The notes below the pieces were generated by a model that was not told the origin of the DNA, made no database searches, and worked only from the letters and a program-made list of their open reading frames with translations. This document shows positions 1 to 11,549 of a DNA stretch of 64,000 bases, piece by piece (within the stretch, counting starts at the first letter, position 1; each line of letters begins with the position of its first letter). This DNA comes from Eriocheir sinensis (taxonomy: Eukaryota; Arthropoda; Malacostraca; Decapoda; Varunidae): positions 10,450,234-10,514,233 of the forward strand of contig NC_066531.1 of NCBI RefSeq assembly GCF_024679095.1. Direction: 5' to 3'. A program made the translations under genes and the position numbers.

Positions 1-284
1 TCCGAGGCAGTAGTTATTTAACAACAAATTTAGCGTCACACAGAGCGCGGTAAACGTTTGTGAATCCGCGCGCTAACCCATGACGTCATCGATTAGTTGG
101 TAGTTATTGCTGCGCGAGCTTTGTGAATCTCGATGTTCTCAAAACTACACACTAAGGGCCCAAAACTACGAACTAAGCCTTTGTGGATCCGGGCCCAGAT
201 GTGTGATTGGTGGACAGATGTGACTGGCAATGACGTAATCCCCATATTAATCATATTCTTAAAGTTCCCCGCTATATATCCTCC

Positions 285-3010
285 CTCAGAAAAGTCCCTC
301 GCAGAGTTCCCTTCCTCAGTAAAGTTCCCAGCAGTGTTCCTTCCCTCAGTAAAGTCCCCAGCAATGTTCCTTCCCTCTGTAAAGGTCACCGCAGTGTTCC
401 CTTCCTCAGTAAAGTTCCCAACAGTGTTCCTTCCCTCAGTAAGTTCCCAACAGTGTTCCTTCCCTCAGTAAGTCCCCAACAGTGTTCCTTCCCTCAGTAA
501 GTCCCCAACAGTGTTCCTTCCCTCAGTAAAGTCCCCAACAGTGTTCCTTCCCTCAGTAAGTCCCCAACAGTGTTCCTTCCCTCAGTAAGTCCCCAACAGT
601 GTTCCTTCCCTCAGTAAAGTCCCCAACAGTGTTCCTTCCCTCAGTAAAGACCCCAACAGTGTTCCTTCCCACAGTAAAGACCCCAACAGTGTTCCCTCCA
701 TCAGTAAAGTCCCCACACTGTTCCCTTCCACAGTTAATTCCCCAACAGTGTTCCGTCCCTAAGTAAGTCCCCAACAGTGTTCCTTACCTCAGTTAAGTCC
801 CCAACAGTGTTCCTTCCCTCAGTAAAGTCCCCAACAGTGTTCCTTCCCTCAGTAACGTCCCCAACAGTGTTCCTTCCCTCAGTAAGTCCCCAACAGTGTT
901 CCTTCCTCATTAAGTCCCCACAGTGTTCCTTCCCTCAGTAAGTCCCTCACAGTGTTCCTTCCCTCATTAAGTCCCCCACAGTGTTCCTTCCCTCATTAAG
1001 TCCCCCACAGTGTTCCTTCCCTCAGTAAGTCCCTCACAGTGTTCCTTCCCTCCTTAAGTCCCCCACAGTGTTCCTTCCCTCAGTAAGTCCCTCACAGTGT
1101 TCCTTCCCTCATTAGGTCCCCACAGTGTTCCTTCCTCAGTAAGTCCCCAACAGTGTTCCTTCCCTCAGTAAGTCCCCAACAGTGTTCCTTCCCTCAGTAA
1201 GTCCCCAACAGTGTTCCTTCCTCAGTAAGTCCCCAACAGTGTTCCTTCCCTCAGTAAGTCCCCAACAGTGTTCCTTCCCTCAGTAAGTCCCCAACAGTGT
1301 TCCTTCCCTCAGTAAGTCCCTCACAGTGTTCCTTCCCTCAGTAAGTCCCCAACAGTGTTCCTTCCCTCAGTAAGTCCCCAACAGTGTTCCTTCCCTCAGT
1401 AAGTCCCCAACAGTGTTCCTTCCCTCAGTTAGTCCCCACAGTGTTCCTTCCCTCAGTAAGTCCCCAACAGTGTTCCTTCCCTCAGTAAGTCCCCAACAGT
1501 GTTCCTTCCCTCAGTAAGTCCCCAACAGTGTTCCTTCCCTCAGTAAGTCCCCAACAGTGTTCCTTCCCTCAGTAAGTCCCCCACAGTGTTCCTTCCCTCA
1601 GTAAGTCCCCAACAGTGTTCCTTCCCTCATTAAGTCCCTCACAGTGTTCCTTCCCTCAGTAAGTCCCCCACAGTGTTCCTTCCCTCAGTAAAGTCCCCAA
1701 CAGTGTTCCTTCCCTCATTAAGTCCCCACAGTGTTCCTTCCTCAGTAAGTCCCTCACAGTGTTCCTTCCTCATTAAGTCCCCCACAGTGTTCCTTCCCTC
1801 AGTAAGTCCCCCACAGTGTTCCTTCCCTCAGTAAGTCCCTCACAGTGTTCCTTCCTCATTAGGTCCCCACAGTGTTCCTTCCCTCAGTAAGTCCCCCACA
1901 GTGTTCCTTCCCTCAGTAAGTCCCTCACAGTGTTCCTTCCCTCATTAAGTCCCCCACAGTGTTCCTTCCCTCAGTAAGTCCCCCACAGTGTTCCTTCCCT
2001 CATTACGTCCACCACAGTGTTCCTTCCCTCAGTAAGTCCCACACAGTGTTCCTTCCCTCATTATGTCCCCCACAGTGTTCCTTCCCTCAGTAAGTCCCCA
2101 ACAGTGTTCCTTCCCTCAGTAAGTCCCCAACAGTGTTCCTTCCCTCAGTAAGTCCCCAACAGTGTTCCTTCCCTCAGTAAGTCCCCAACAGTGTTCCTTC
2201 CCTCAGTAAGTCCCCAACAGTGTTCCTTCCTCAGTAAGTCCCCACAGTGTTCCTTCCCTCAGTAAGTCCCCAACAGTGTTCCTTCCTCAGTAAGTCCCCA
2301 ACAGTGTTCCTTCCCTCAGTAAGTCCCCAACAGTGTTCCTTCCCTCAGTAAGTCCCCAACAGTGTTCCTTCCCTCAGTAAGTCCCCACAGTGTTCCCTTC
2401 CTCAGTAAAGACCCCCACAGTTTTACTTCCCTGAGTTAAGTCCCCAACAGTGTTCCTTCCCTCAGTAAGTCCCCAACAGTGTTCCTTCCCTCAGTAAGTC
2501 CCCCACAGTGTTCCTTCCCTCAGTAAGTCCCCAACAGTGTTCCTTCCCTCTGTAAAGTTCCATACAGTCTTCCTTCCCTCAGTAAAGTCCTCCACAGTGT
2601 TCCCTCCCTCAGTAAAGTCCCCACAGTGTTCCTTCGTCAGTAATGTCCCCTGCAGTGTTCCTTCCCTCAGTAAGTCCCCCACAGTGTTCCTGCCCTCCGT
2701 AAGTCCCCAACAGTGTTCCTTCCCTCAGTAAGTCCCCAACAGTGTTCCTTCCCTCAGCAAGTCCCCAACAGGGGTCCTTCCCTCAGTAAGTCCCCAACAG
2801 TGTTCCTTCCTCAGTAAGTCCTCACAGTGTTCCTTCCCTCATTAAGTCCCTCACAGTGTTCCTTCCCTCATTAAGTCCCCCACAGTGTTCCTTCCCTCAT
2901 TAAGTCCCCCACAGTGTTCCTTCCCTCATTAAGTCCCTCACAGTGTTCCTTCCCTCAGTAAGTCCCTCACAGTGTTCCTTCCTCTAAGATGCCCAGCAGT
3001 GTTCCTTTCC
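285..3010. repeat. 29-bp minisatellite, about 90 copies
   Basis: Tandem array of a unit of about 29 bp built on CAGTGTTCCTTCCCTCAG followed by TAAGTCCCCAA. Units vary between 27 and 30 bp. Recurrent variants replace CAGTAAG with CATTAAG, or CCCAACAG with CCCTCACAG or CCCCCACAG, and they occur in runs, for example around 930-1130, 1620-2080 and 2820-2970. This suggests local block amplification. Both edges are degenerate. Open frames across it are by-products of the repeat. Confidence 0.97.
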
Positions 3011-3200
3011 TCACTGCCCTTTATCGCTTTTTTTTCATGTATCTGCACTTGCCAGCTGCATGCCACGGTCTTGCTGCCCAAAATTTTTAATTCAGGCTCT
3101 TTTATGTTTCATAATGGGAGAATTGACTAATAGCTTCAATATTTCGTCCTACATTGGAGGATATTACTAAATAATATCACCATTTAACAACGAAAGGAAG

Positions 3201-3536
3201 TAAATGGCTGAGTCGTCAAAGTAACGGCCTCGTGTTCAGGAGGACGTGAGTTCAATCCCCGCCCGGTGCCACCAAGCTGGGATTTTTCAGCCGCCGCCGA
3301 GTGGCTTAAAACTACCCACATGCTGTCCAGAAGACCACCTATCAACCCGGACTCTAGATTCTAGGATCAAAGATGAGCTCTGGGAGGGCAGCATGAGCCA
3401 ATGCAAGATGGCGCCACTATAAACACTCGCCTGCGCCAGAACGGGCTGGGCCGACCATCAGGACCCACCGGAAAGAAGCCTTGGCCCGACCATCAAGATC
3501 CACCGGGAAGAAGCCTGCCGGCGCAATAGGCTACAA

Positions 3537-3567
<31 letters not shown>
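3201..3567 (+). mobile_element. tRNA-derived SINE with poly-A tail
   Basis: The head looks like a tRNA. An A-box-like TGGCTGAGTCGT lies near 3205 and a B-box-like GAGTTCAATCCC near 3250, and the head ends in GCCACCA. These are the internal RNA polymerase III promoter elements of tRNA-derived SINEs. A body of about 260 bp follows, including a 36-bp near-perfect tandem duplication (GGCCGACCATCA-type, 3449-3520), and then a 27-bp poly-A run. A 5'-truncated copy lies on the minus strand at 56404-56648, confirming that it is dispersed. No target duplication is obvious. Confidence 0.85.
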
Positions 3568-3569
<2 letters not shown>

Positions 3570-3579
3570 ATAAGAGAGT

Positions 3580-4037
3580 CCACTGAACCTCCCTACCTCT
3601 TCACAACGATCAAGCTCTCTTCAAAGTGGAGTGCACACCATTTACATTTTTGATGGCTTCTAACTTACACTGAATAAACTACTAAACAAGAAAGGCATAG
3701 GCCACTCTGGCCCTCAACTCTCTCCTTGTATCTGAACTTCCCCAAGCGTCTCACTGTAGGCTGTTGCTTCACTTATAGTCTATCTAGCGCTTCTATGATT
3801 GTTGTTCTCCTTGTGTCCTATTTAACCACACTGCTAGACAAGAGAGTAAAAGCTAGTCCTCTCAGCTGTCCCCTTATATCTGAGCATCTCCAAGCTTCTC
3901 CCTGCAGACTGTTGCTACACTTACTATCTTCCACTCATATATGGTTGATGTTCTTCAGGTGTTCGAACTACTGGTAGTGAGTGACGATGGGAGCGGATGC
4001 ACGGGTTTTGTGTGCGCTTGAAACTGCTGATTCAACA
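3580..4037 (+). other. Probable LINE 5' region with internal direct repeat
   Basis: Two imperfect direct repeats of about 58 bp begin near 3726 and 3872 (both contain ATCTGA, TCCAAGC and CTGTTGCT...CACTTA). They lie immediately upstream of the LINE ORF1 remnant that starts at 4038. Tandem 5' UTR units often carry LINE promoters, so this is read by inference as the 5' untranslated region of that LINE. No other gene is seen. Confidence 0.4.
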
Positions 4038-4555
4038 ATGGCGAGCAGCAGGAGCAGGACTCTGAGAGACGTGTGGTGCGTCTGTGAGGACTTTTCAAGC
4101 GATAAGTGGATTGCATGATGTTTGTGCCCTAAGTGGCGTCATGTGAAGTGTGCTTATCTAACAGGGGTCAAGCAGGAAAATATACTCAAAATAAACGGTG
4201 TGTGTTCGCTATGCTTACACAAGGCATTTTTAGCAACCGACATTATGGAACAATTGGATGAATTTAAGCAAGAATTATCGAAAGAAATATTAGTTGTTAA
4301 AGATGAAGCTGAAACTCGAGCACTCAGTGTGAAAGAGAAGTTGGGTGAGGTGGGGGAGCTTAGCGCTGACGAGGCAGAGTCAGCTGGCGCCAGCTGGGCT
4401 GATGTAGCAAAACGGAGGAGGAAGAAGCATCTCCTTGTCATGCAGGTCTCTGATCAAGATAAAAAAGGCTTCTGAGATGAAAAATGAAGTCTTACAGGCA
4501 TTACAAGGCATTCAGATAACTGATTCAAGGTTCACGAATGGAGGTAACATTGTTA
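4038..4555 (+). pseudogene. LINE ORF1 remnant with PHD-type zinc finger
   Basis: From the ATG at 4038 the frame reads a PHD-like zinc finger (WCVC, CPKW, HVKC, CSLC) of the kind found in ORF1 of CR1/L2-group LINEs. A TGA at 4116-4118 sits where the finger should have a metal-binding cysteine. A helical, charged stretch follows (4230-4400), then a frameshift in the A-run near 4460. The second part, containing MKNEVLQALQGIQITDSRF, is a gag-like segment. The sequence stops at 4555, where a minus-strand LINE-A copy abuts. The protein would bind the element's own RNA in the ribonucleoprotein; this copy is dead. Confidence 0.6.
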
Positions 4556-4556
4556 T

Positions 4557-5346
4557 GAACTTTGATTTATTTATTTATTTATTTTTTTTTTTTACAGCTA
4601 AGGAGACAGCTCAAGGGCGCAAAGAAAAAAAAAGAAAAAAAGGCCCGCTACTCACTGCTCCCGAACAGAGGTTAAAGGAGTGTCCAAAATCAGAGGTTAA
4701 TTTCGGGAGGAGAGGTGTCCTGATACCCTCCTCTTGAAAGAGTTCAAGTCGTAGGCAGGAGGAAATACAGATGAAGGAAGATTGTTCCAGAGTTTACCAG
4801 CGTGAGGGATGAAAGAGTGAAGATGCTGGTTAACTCTTGCATAAGGGGTTTGGACAGTATAGGGATGAGCATGAGTAGAAAGTCGAGTGCAGCGGGGCCG
4901 CGGGAGGGGGGGAGGCATGCAGTTAGCAAGTTCAGATGAGCAGTCAGCGTGGAAATATCGATAGAAGATAGAAAGAGAAGCAACATTGCGGCGGAATTTA
5001 AGAGGTAGAAGACTATCAGTATGAGGAGGAGAGCTGATGAGACGAAGAGCCTTAGCCTCCACTCTGTCCAGAAGAGCTGTGTGAGTGGAGCCCCCCCACA
5101 CATAAGATGCATACTCCATACGAGGGCGGACAAGGCCCCTGTATATAGACAGCAACTGTGCAGGGGAGAAGAACTGGCTCGAGGAAGCTGATTTAGTAAG
5201 AGATGAGATATGAAGTTTCCAGTTGAGATTTTGAGTTAAGGATAGACCGAGGATGTTTAGTGTTGAGGAAGGTGATAGCTGGGTGTTATCAAAGAATAGG
5301 GGATAGTTGTTTGGATAGTTGATGTTGACTCCCTTTTTACCAAAGT
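4557..5346 (-). mobile_element. LINE-A copy, 5'-truncated, reverse transcriptase C-terminus
   Basis: Read on the minus strand this is the last part of a non-LTR reverse transcriptase: GLSLTQNLNWKLHISS, LLSIYRGLVRPRMEYASY, then the C-terminal block ending GKLWNNLPSSVFPPAYD. The 3' UTR contains the family signature (CCCTTGAGCTG, GTAAAAAA) and a TAAA-rich tail at 4557-4590. The catalytic domain is missing through 5' truncation. Six other copies in the window share this C-terminus and 3' UTR. The clade is probably in the Jockey/I group, but a tree would be needed. Confidence 0.85.
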
Positions 5347-5370
5347 TCCTATAGACGATGTGCAAGAAAA

Positions 5371-5905
5371 TTGTCTGATTGCCAACTTGACTTAGGTATG
5401 CCTTTTAACACATTCATTGAACTTGTTGAATTATACGTAAGTTCTAAGTCTTTTTCTTTTGGGGACGATTTTTATATGCAGTGTTTTGGTATGGGTATGG
5501 GTTCCCCTTTGTCTCCAGTACTAAGTAACTTATATATGGAATATTTTGAAACTGAGCTTTTGCCTAGCATTTCATCTCCACAATTAATTTGGTTTCGTTA
5601 CGTCGACAACATTTTCTCGTTCTGGCCTTCAACCCAAAATAATTTCGATGAATTTTTTGCCCAATTAAACACCCTCGCCCCTTCAATAAAATTTAAAGTT
5701 GAATGGGAAGCAAACGACAGACTTCCCTTCCTAGACGTCCTGGATCTGGATCTGGATGCGCAGGGCACCAAAGAAGGTGCATAACACGCATTCAAAAAAC
5801 TAATAACACACTCAGCTTCAAGGTATATCGAAAACCTACAAACTGCAACTTATTCATACATTATTTCTCCTATCATCACCGCTCCATAAAATTGTCTGTC
5901 AGAGG
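5371..5905 (+). pseudogene. Penelope-like element reverse transcriptase fragment
   Basis: The translation carries Penelope-like hallmarks in order: FGMGMGSPLSPVLSNLYMEY, then WFRYVDNIFSFW, then LPFLDVL. After a frameshift at a GGATCT-type triplication near 5745 comes VYRKPTNCNLFIHYFSYHH. The catalytic box normally reads YVDD and here reads YVDN, so one metal-binding aspartate is lost. Only reverse transcriptase blocks 3-6 are present. No GIY-YIG endonuclease is seen downstream. The fragment abuts the LINE-A copy to its left. Confidence 0.8.
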
Positions 5906-6837
5906 CAGGAGGGGAGTACTTTGAAAGAATGTAAGCCCCGATTTTGATTTCCCTTCATACCATCAAAATATGTGATCTCATTGTCATTACTTTCTGATCA
6001 GCCTTCATTATCATAGGACGAGACATTACTGGGGTGGAGAGAATAGTTGAGTTCGCGATTAAAAGTTAGTCCGAGGGGGAACTAAAGAGAATAATCAAGG
6101 TTGAATTTATATTAGTATGAGGGGAACTTACCTGGCCTAACCTAGGGAAAACAACGGCTCAGGAACGTCAGAAAGAGATAATCAACGCCTGAGATGAATA
6201 AGAAGAAAACGAATGCAAATCAATATTTTAAAATCAGAGGACGTGACAGTAGAGAGAATAGTTGAGTTCACGATGAAAAGTTAGTCCTTGGGGAAACTAA
6301 AGAGAATAATTAAGGTTGACTTGACATTAGTATGAGGGAAACTTACCTAACCTAACCTAGAGAAAACAATGGAGGAACTTAATCTAGACCGGGGCAGACT
6401 GTTGGAGCCTAACTGGCGCACTGGGAGCTGTCGTCGAACAGCCAGTCACCAATTTTTCCTTACTGCAGGATTCACTGGCAGACAGAAATATCTTCCGTGG
6501 AGTACTTTTGTCCGTACTCTTGCACATTGGCACGAAGCACCAACGACTGCGGGTCAAGTCTCCAGGCATTGCTAGCCACTAGAAAAATACACCACAACAC
6601 GAAATATCGGAGAAACATTACGTTGGCGGCCTCCCGACATACCTAGTGACGTCACGACCAATCAGCACCCGTTTCCAAGTCACGTGATTTTTCCTCAACT
6701 TTAATCCATATTTTATACAACATATACTATTTTACTTGAATAAAAAAAATATTACCATAGCTGAATTTAGGGCCTATTTTATCCATACAGACATAATTTG
6801 AAATACATATGTTGACAAGAAATATTTCCATTGTAAT
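5906..6837. repeat. Non-coding stretch with a 118-bp direct repeat
   Basis: Two copies of a block of about 118 bp occur in direct orientation at 6037-6155 and 6252-6369 (GAGAGAATAGTTGAGTT ... CTAACCTAG..AAAACAA), about 88% identical by eye and 215 bp apart. Downstream, 6640-6690 has TGACGTCA, CCAATCAG and CACGTGA within 45 bp, which could be promoter-like on either strand. No coding exon was found. Confidence 0.6.
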
Positions 6838-7398
6838 AAAACACTTGAAATATTATTATTACCTGGTCCAGTTCTCACTTGTAACACTTTAAAATCCGTT
6901 TTGACCTATATCATTACCCCTCCACCACTCTTCCCCGTTCTGTCTTTTCTATATATGTTATAATTGCACTGGTCTATTCCCACCAATTATATTCATTTTA
7001 TTAGTTTTGTTTCAGTGGTTCACATTACATCTGGTTTAGCTTTGTTCAGTTAGGTTTTTAATTCTAGATTTTTTTTATATAAGTCCGTCGACATTACAGT
7101 ACATTAACCTAAGCTATTTCGTTCCCTTCTCTGTCTTATTTTGTTGCTGTTTAATTGTTATTTTCCTCCCTCTTCTTGAGCCACCACTTCATCACTATCG
7201 TTTCGCATTCTCCCCCCCCAAAAAACTCTCCTTTTTTTACTCTTTCTGATTGCTCTTTCTTCGTTCCTCTGCTTTGCTTCGCTCACAATTTTCCTCATCT
7301 GCATGAACTCTTTCCTCTAGTCTCATATTTTTCTTAAATATGTGTCTGTATATTGTTATATACCTTTTAGGTTTCCACTCCAATTTATAATCATCACC

Positions 7399-7399
<1 letters not shown>
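6838..7399 (-). mobile_element. LINE-C fragment (ORF1 end to endonuclease start)
   Basis: This block is colinear with 52220-52495 joined to 53728-54010, so it is a second copy of the minus-strand LINE-C. On the minus strand it covers the lysine/glutamate-rich end of ORF1 and the start of the endonuclease ORF, with many stops. It lacks the 1.2-kb element present in the other copy and so shows the empty insertion site (near 7093-7105). It ends at a (GT)n tract. Confidence 0.7.

Positions 7400-7441
<42 letters not shown>
7400..7441. repeat. (GT)n microsatellite
   Basis: About 21 uninterrupted GT units, directly at the edge of the LINE-C fragment. Confidence 0.98.
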
Positions 7442-7443
<2 letters not shown>

Positions 7444-7694
7444 GAGGATAATCATTATAATCATAATGGTTTTCTGGAAGTATTCAGCCATGGGATGAAA
7501 ATTAACAAAATGTAAATGCAATGGCAGAGAAAGAGGATTGTTACTTACGCAGGGAATCACAGTGAAAGGATAAACCAAAAATGTAGGCGCCGGCTTGGGA
7601 GCAACGTGCGTTACACACGTTAAGGTAGGAGTGACAGACGTACCTCGCCTAACCGTCCACTCCGCTGGGCACTAATCTCCCTCCTCTCCCTCAG

Positions 7695-7758
7695 GTCGCA
7701 CTACGTGATGGTGCAGCAGGATGGGACAGGCGCGCCGCAAAGGAACTTGGAGCAGAAC
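7695..7758 (+). CDS. Host gene exon A, first part (split by hAT element)
   Basis: A pyrimidine-rich tract (CTCCCTCCTCTCCCTCAG) precedes the exon. Its first base completes a split codon and the next 21 codons are open (starting SHYVMVQQDG). At 7758 the exon is cut by a hAT element. It resumes at 14945 after the 8-bp duplication AGCAGAAC, in the same frame. The join is the only open frame of the three, and it ends at a consensus donor. The encoded segment, with exons B and C, looks like the ectodomain of an FN3-type receptor; I do not recognise the gene itself. Confidence 0.6.
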
Positions 7759-8295
7759 CAGGCCCGTCCATAAGGGGGGGCACGGGGTGGCACTGCCCCC
7801 CCTACCAGATTCGCTGCCCCCCCAACTACCAAGTTTCCTGCTCCTCCCCTCCTACTCCCCACCCCAACTATCAGGTTCTCAGTTAATATCGAGGAGATCT
7901 GGGAATGTCTCTACGAGCGTTGGTACTCACGTTTACTGCAAGATTTCGGTTTCCGTATATTGTGTAGATGTTATCTTCTTCCGGAAATCAAGAAAAAAAA
8001 AGTTACACAATAAAAAAAATTCCTGTATCCCCTGCAGCGTAAACCCTTCCGCCCCACGTAACGCCATGAAAACAATAAAAATTTGAACGATCTATCATCT
8101 ATATATGTATCAACCAATGGCGCGTTACATCTTATTTTTCAGTCAATCGACCAATCAGCGAGCTTTTGTTCCCAACCCGCAGGCATTTCAAATCAGTCTC
8201 AGTCTAGCGAGGTAGGAGGTTGGGTGTTGTCACTGTCGTGTCGCAGTTCATGGAAAGTGTTTAACAAGTAAGTTGTCTTAGCATGCAGATATCCT

Positions 8296-9008
<713 letters not shown>

Positions 9009-9015
9009 GTAAAAC

Positions 9016-9177
9016 GGTAAAATATTCAAGTTTGCAGATGATACTAAGATAGCTAGAACAGTACAGGGTGTACAGGATAATTCTAGTTTACAACGAGACT
9101 TGAATAGATTAATAGGATGGGCAGATAAGTGGCAAATGAAGTTTAATTCCAATAAGTGTAAGGTTATGCATTTATGT
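9016..9177 (+). pseudogene. CR1-like reverse transcriptase fragment
   Basis: A 54-codon open stretch reads FKFADDTKIARTV ... GWADKWQMKFNSNKCKVMH. This is reverse transcriptase blocks 5-6 of a CR1/Jockey-group LINE, with the catalytic FADD intact at about 9031. The same blocks recur in the long LINE at 60898-64000 (FADDTKIASKV, QWQMKFNVDKCKVLH). Nothing of the rest of the element remains. Confidence 0.8.
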
Positions 9178-9724
9178 TATGTTATGTTAAAATCATTTCC
9201 GATTTCAATGATACGTGCTAAGGAGGTAAACAAATGCTGTCATTGATATAATTCTGGTCATTTTGAGGCTTTAACATTACCATGCTAGGTTATCTGCATT
9301 TTTACCATGATAGAATACGCAGTGAAAATCAGTTACGTAATTTAGTTCTAACTAAGGTTATATTAAACATATTTTGTTTTCAGAACATTAGGTCAAGATA
9401 TAACCTGGGTCCACCCCTATTGTTTCAATTTGTTTGTTTACATAATGAAGATGAAACAGACAGTGGCTTGAGGGGGGCAAAGCCCCGAGATTAGTTTTGT
9501 TATGTGAGGTTAAGTTAGGTTAGATTAATTTGAAGTTTAATAAAGCTGGTTTTCAGGGGGTTTAAAGTAGTTCTGCCGTGGTAGGCAGACCCAGGCTGCA
9601 TCTTGTCCGAACATTATTTTAAACATTGTTTACCAAACAGTTGTAATGACCTCCTACAGGTATGATCCCAGGAGCATTGTGACCCTATGTGTATATGTAA
9701 TGAATATTCAGAAAATTATCAGCA
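9178..9724. other. Stretch without recognised gene inside the hAT element
   Basis: AT-rich sequence with arthropod-type GGTTAGGT motifs near 9505-9525 and a short G/C palindrome (GGGGGGCAAAGCCCC) near 9473. No exon is recognised. Confidence 0.5.
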
Positions 9725-10581
9725 ATGTCTATTACTTCATACTTCAAGTCTGATAAGAAAGAAAAAGAACCAGAGAAAAACAAGACTGGTAGAGATGGAT
9801 CACCAGGATCAGGACCAAATGAAGTCAAAATTCCTTCAGATTTAAGGGAGGCTGATCATGAGCCAGTACAGCCTAAGCTTGCTTTTAATCCAAAGCAATA
9901 TGGTAATAGTAAGAGATTTCTCTGCATCCTGGTATAATGGACGCACATGGCTTGAGTATTCAGTAGAAAAGGGGCAGCATTTTGTTTTCCTGTAGACATT
10001 TTAAAATTTCTTCTAAAGACTGTACATATACTAAAGAAGGTTACTCAAACTGGCGCCATGCGTTAGACAAGCACAAAGGTTTCAAAAAACACGAAATTTC
10101 TCACAGTCATGTAGAAGCAATGGTTATATGGCAGGAGAGAAAAATGCGCATAGAGAAGAACCAGAGTGTCAGTACTATGGTAAATGAAAAACAACTGGAA
10201 AGAGAACAGTATACACTACATAAATCTGTGGTGGAGGTAATTCATTTTTATGATGTGAAGCTACCTATGCGTATGTGGAGAGGAGGTAATGTTTTATGTG
10301 AGGAATGAGCTACACCTGCGTGGAGATGGTAAGAGTGGAGGAGGGTGTCTCAGTACAAGTAGTGAGTCTCGAGGTGAGCCTTCTGGTCTTTTCATGAAGT
10401 TATTTCAGTACACCTTGTCTAAAGATAGGAAGCTCTCAGAGATTATGCAAATGATTCCTCAGAATGCCTCCTATACTTCTGCTAGGATTCAAAATGAGAT
10501 AATAGACATCATGAAAGACACTGTCATGGAGAATGTTGTTAATGATATCAAGGAGGCTGACATACCATTTTTTAGTATTAA

Positions 10582-11549
10582 CCCTAGAACCCCATCGCTG
10601 TTTTTGAGGAACATGAACCACATCGCCGGGAGAATTTTACCCGGTTTTGAAAAATAAAAAAAAATAGTAGTTTTCAATTAAGGTTTATTACAAGTTTTAC
10701 AGTGAAAAAGGAACTCTTAAACTATAGATTATAAACTTATAAACTTAAATTGTACTTTATTTTAATATTGATATTGACCTTAATAAGGAATAACCTAAAT
10801 TTGACTAAATTTGAAAAAGTGTTTAGAAAAAAAATTCCAAAAAAAAAGTACTGCAGCTGGTGACTTCTCCTTTGGTACACTAGTTACTAGGTAGTTGGCC
10901 CCTCGCCTCAGTCAGTTGCAGCCCACTACTGCCACAGGTAACTGTATGGGATGCACGCGAAAAGTGGCTATATTTTTTTTGTGATTTATATATATATATA
11001 TATATTTTCCAGAGCTGATAATGACTTTTTTCAACATGGAATGATGAAATACAATAAAAAATTGTCTTCCACATCACTTTCAATATCTCTAAATTCTTCC
11101 AGGTCATCAACACACTCACTATCTGAGCTATCATTTACTGAGAGGAAACCAGATTTGTTCATCGTCTCCACAAGTTCCTCCTCAGTCAGCACTTTGCCTC
11201 GGGCAGCCATATTTTCTGTTTATCTGTAATAATTACTAAATATCTGAAAAGAAACACACGTAAGATATCACTAATAGTTACAGGTAAACACATCGTCGGG
11301 AGAATTTCACCCGGGTAAAATGTCTAACGTTCACCACATCGTCGGGAGAAATTCTCCCGAAATAACGGTTTTCCCCTCGCCGTGGAAAATTCCAGGCGCG
11401 GAGCCGGAGCGCACACCCACCCTTCACGATGTCTCACACAACCCTGCGGGTACACAGGCGGCCAGCTGGTTCCCGCGCTTTCTTCATATTTAACTACGTA
11501 GTAACCTAGGAGAGTCGGGAGAAAATCACCCGGCAATGTGGTTCTAGGG
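10582..11549 (-). mobile_element. piggyBac derivative inserted at TTAA
   Basis: The element is flanked by TTAA on both sides (10578-10581 and 11550-11553). It has piggyBac-type inverted ends starting CCCTAGAACC. Inner palindromic motifs of the form CGGGAGAATTTCACCCG recur at 10626, 11294, 11341 and 11515 and look like subterminal binding sites. It keeps only the start of a transposase on the minus strand (11031-11210), so it is an internally deleted, non-autonomous copy. Taking it out together with one TTAA leaves the host hAT transposase in frame (SIKADGTRD), as piggyBac's precise chemistry predicts. Confidence 0.9.
11031..11210 (-). pseudogene. piggyBac transposase N-terminal remnant, 59 codons
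   Basis: On the minus strand an ATG at 11210-11208 opens a 59-residue frame starting MAARGKVLTEEELVETM, followed by an acidic, serine-rich stretch (SSDSECVDDLEEFRDIESD). An acidic N-terminus of this kind precedes the catalytic domain in piggyBac transposases. The frame ends at TGA 11033-11031, and no catalytic DDD domain follows. It lies inside a TTAA-flanked piggyBac derivative, which supports the call. Confidence 0.6.

Noticed and set aside
93..774. Open frames of 70-110 codons over the minisatellite
   Set aside because: They follow the repeat period on both strands and have no other coding evidence.
285..3010. Regular 29-bp repeats reminiscent of a CRISPR array
   Set aside because: Units are contiguous with no unique spacers, and the genome is clearly eukaryotic.
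3201..3275. tRNA gene
   Set aside because: The A and B boxes are SINE promoter remnants; the sequence runs on into a SINE body and poly-A tail and does not fold cleanly as a tRNA.
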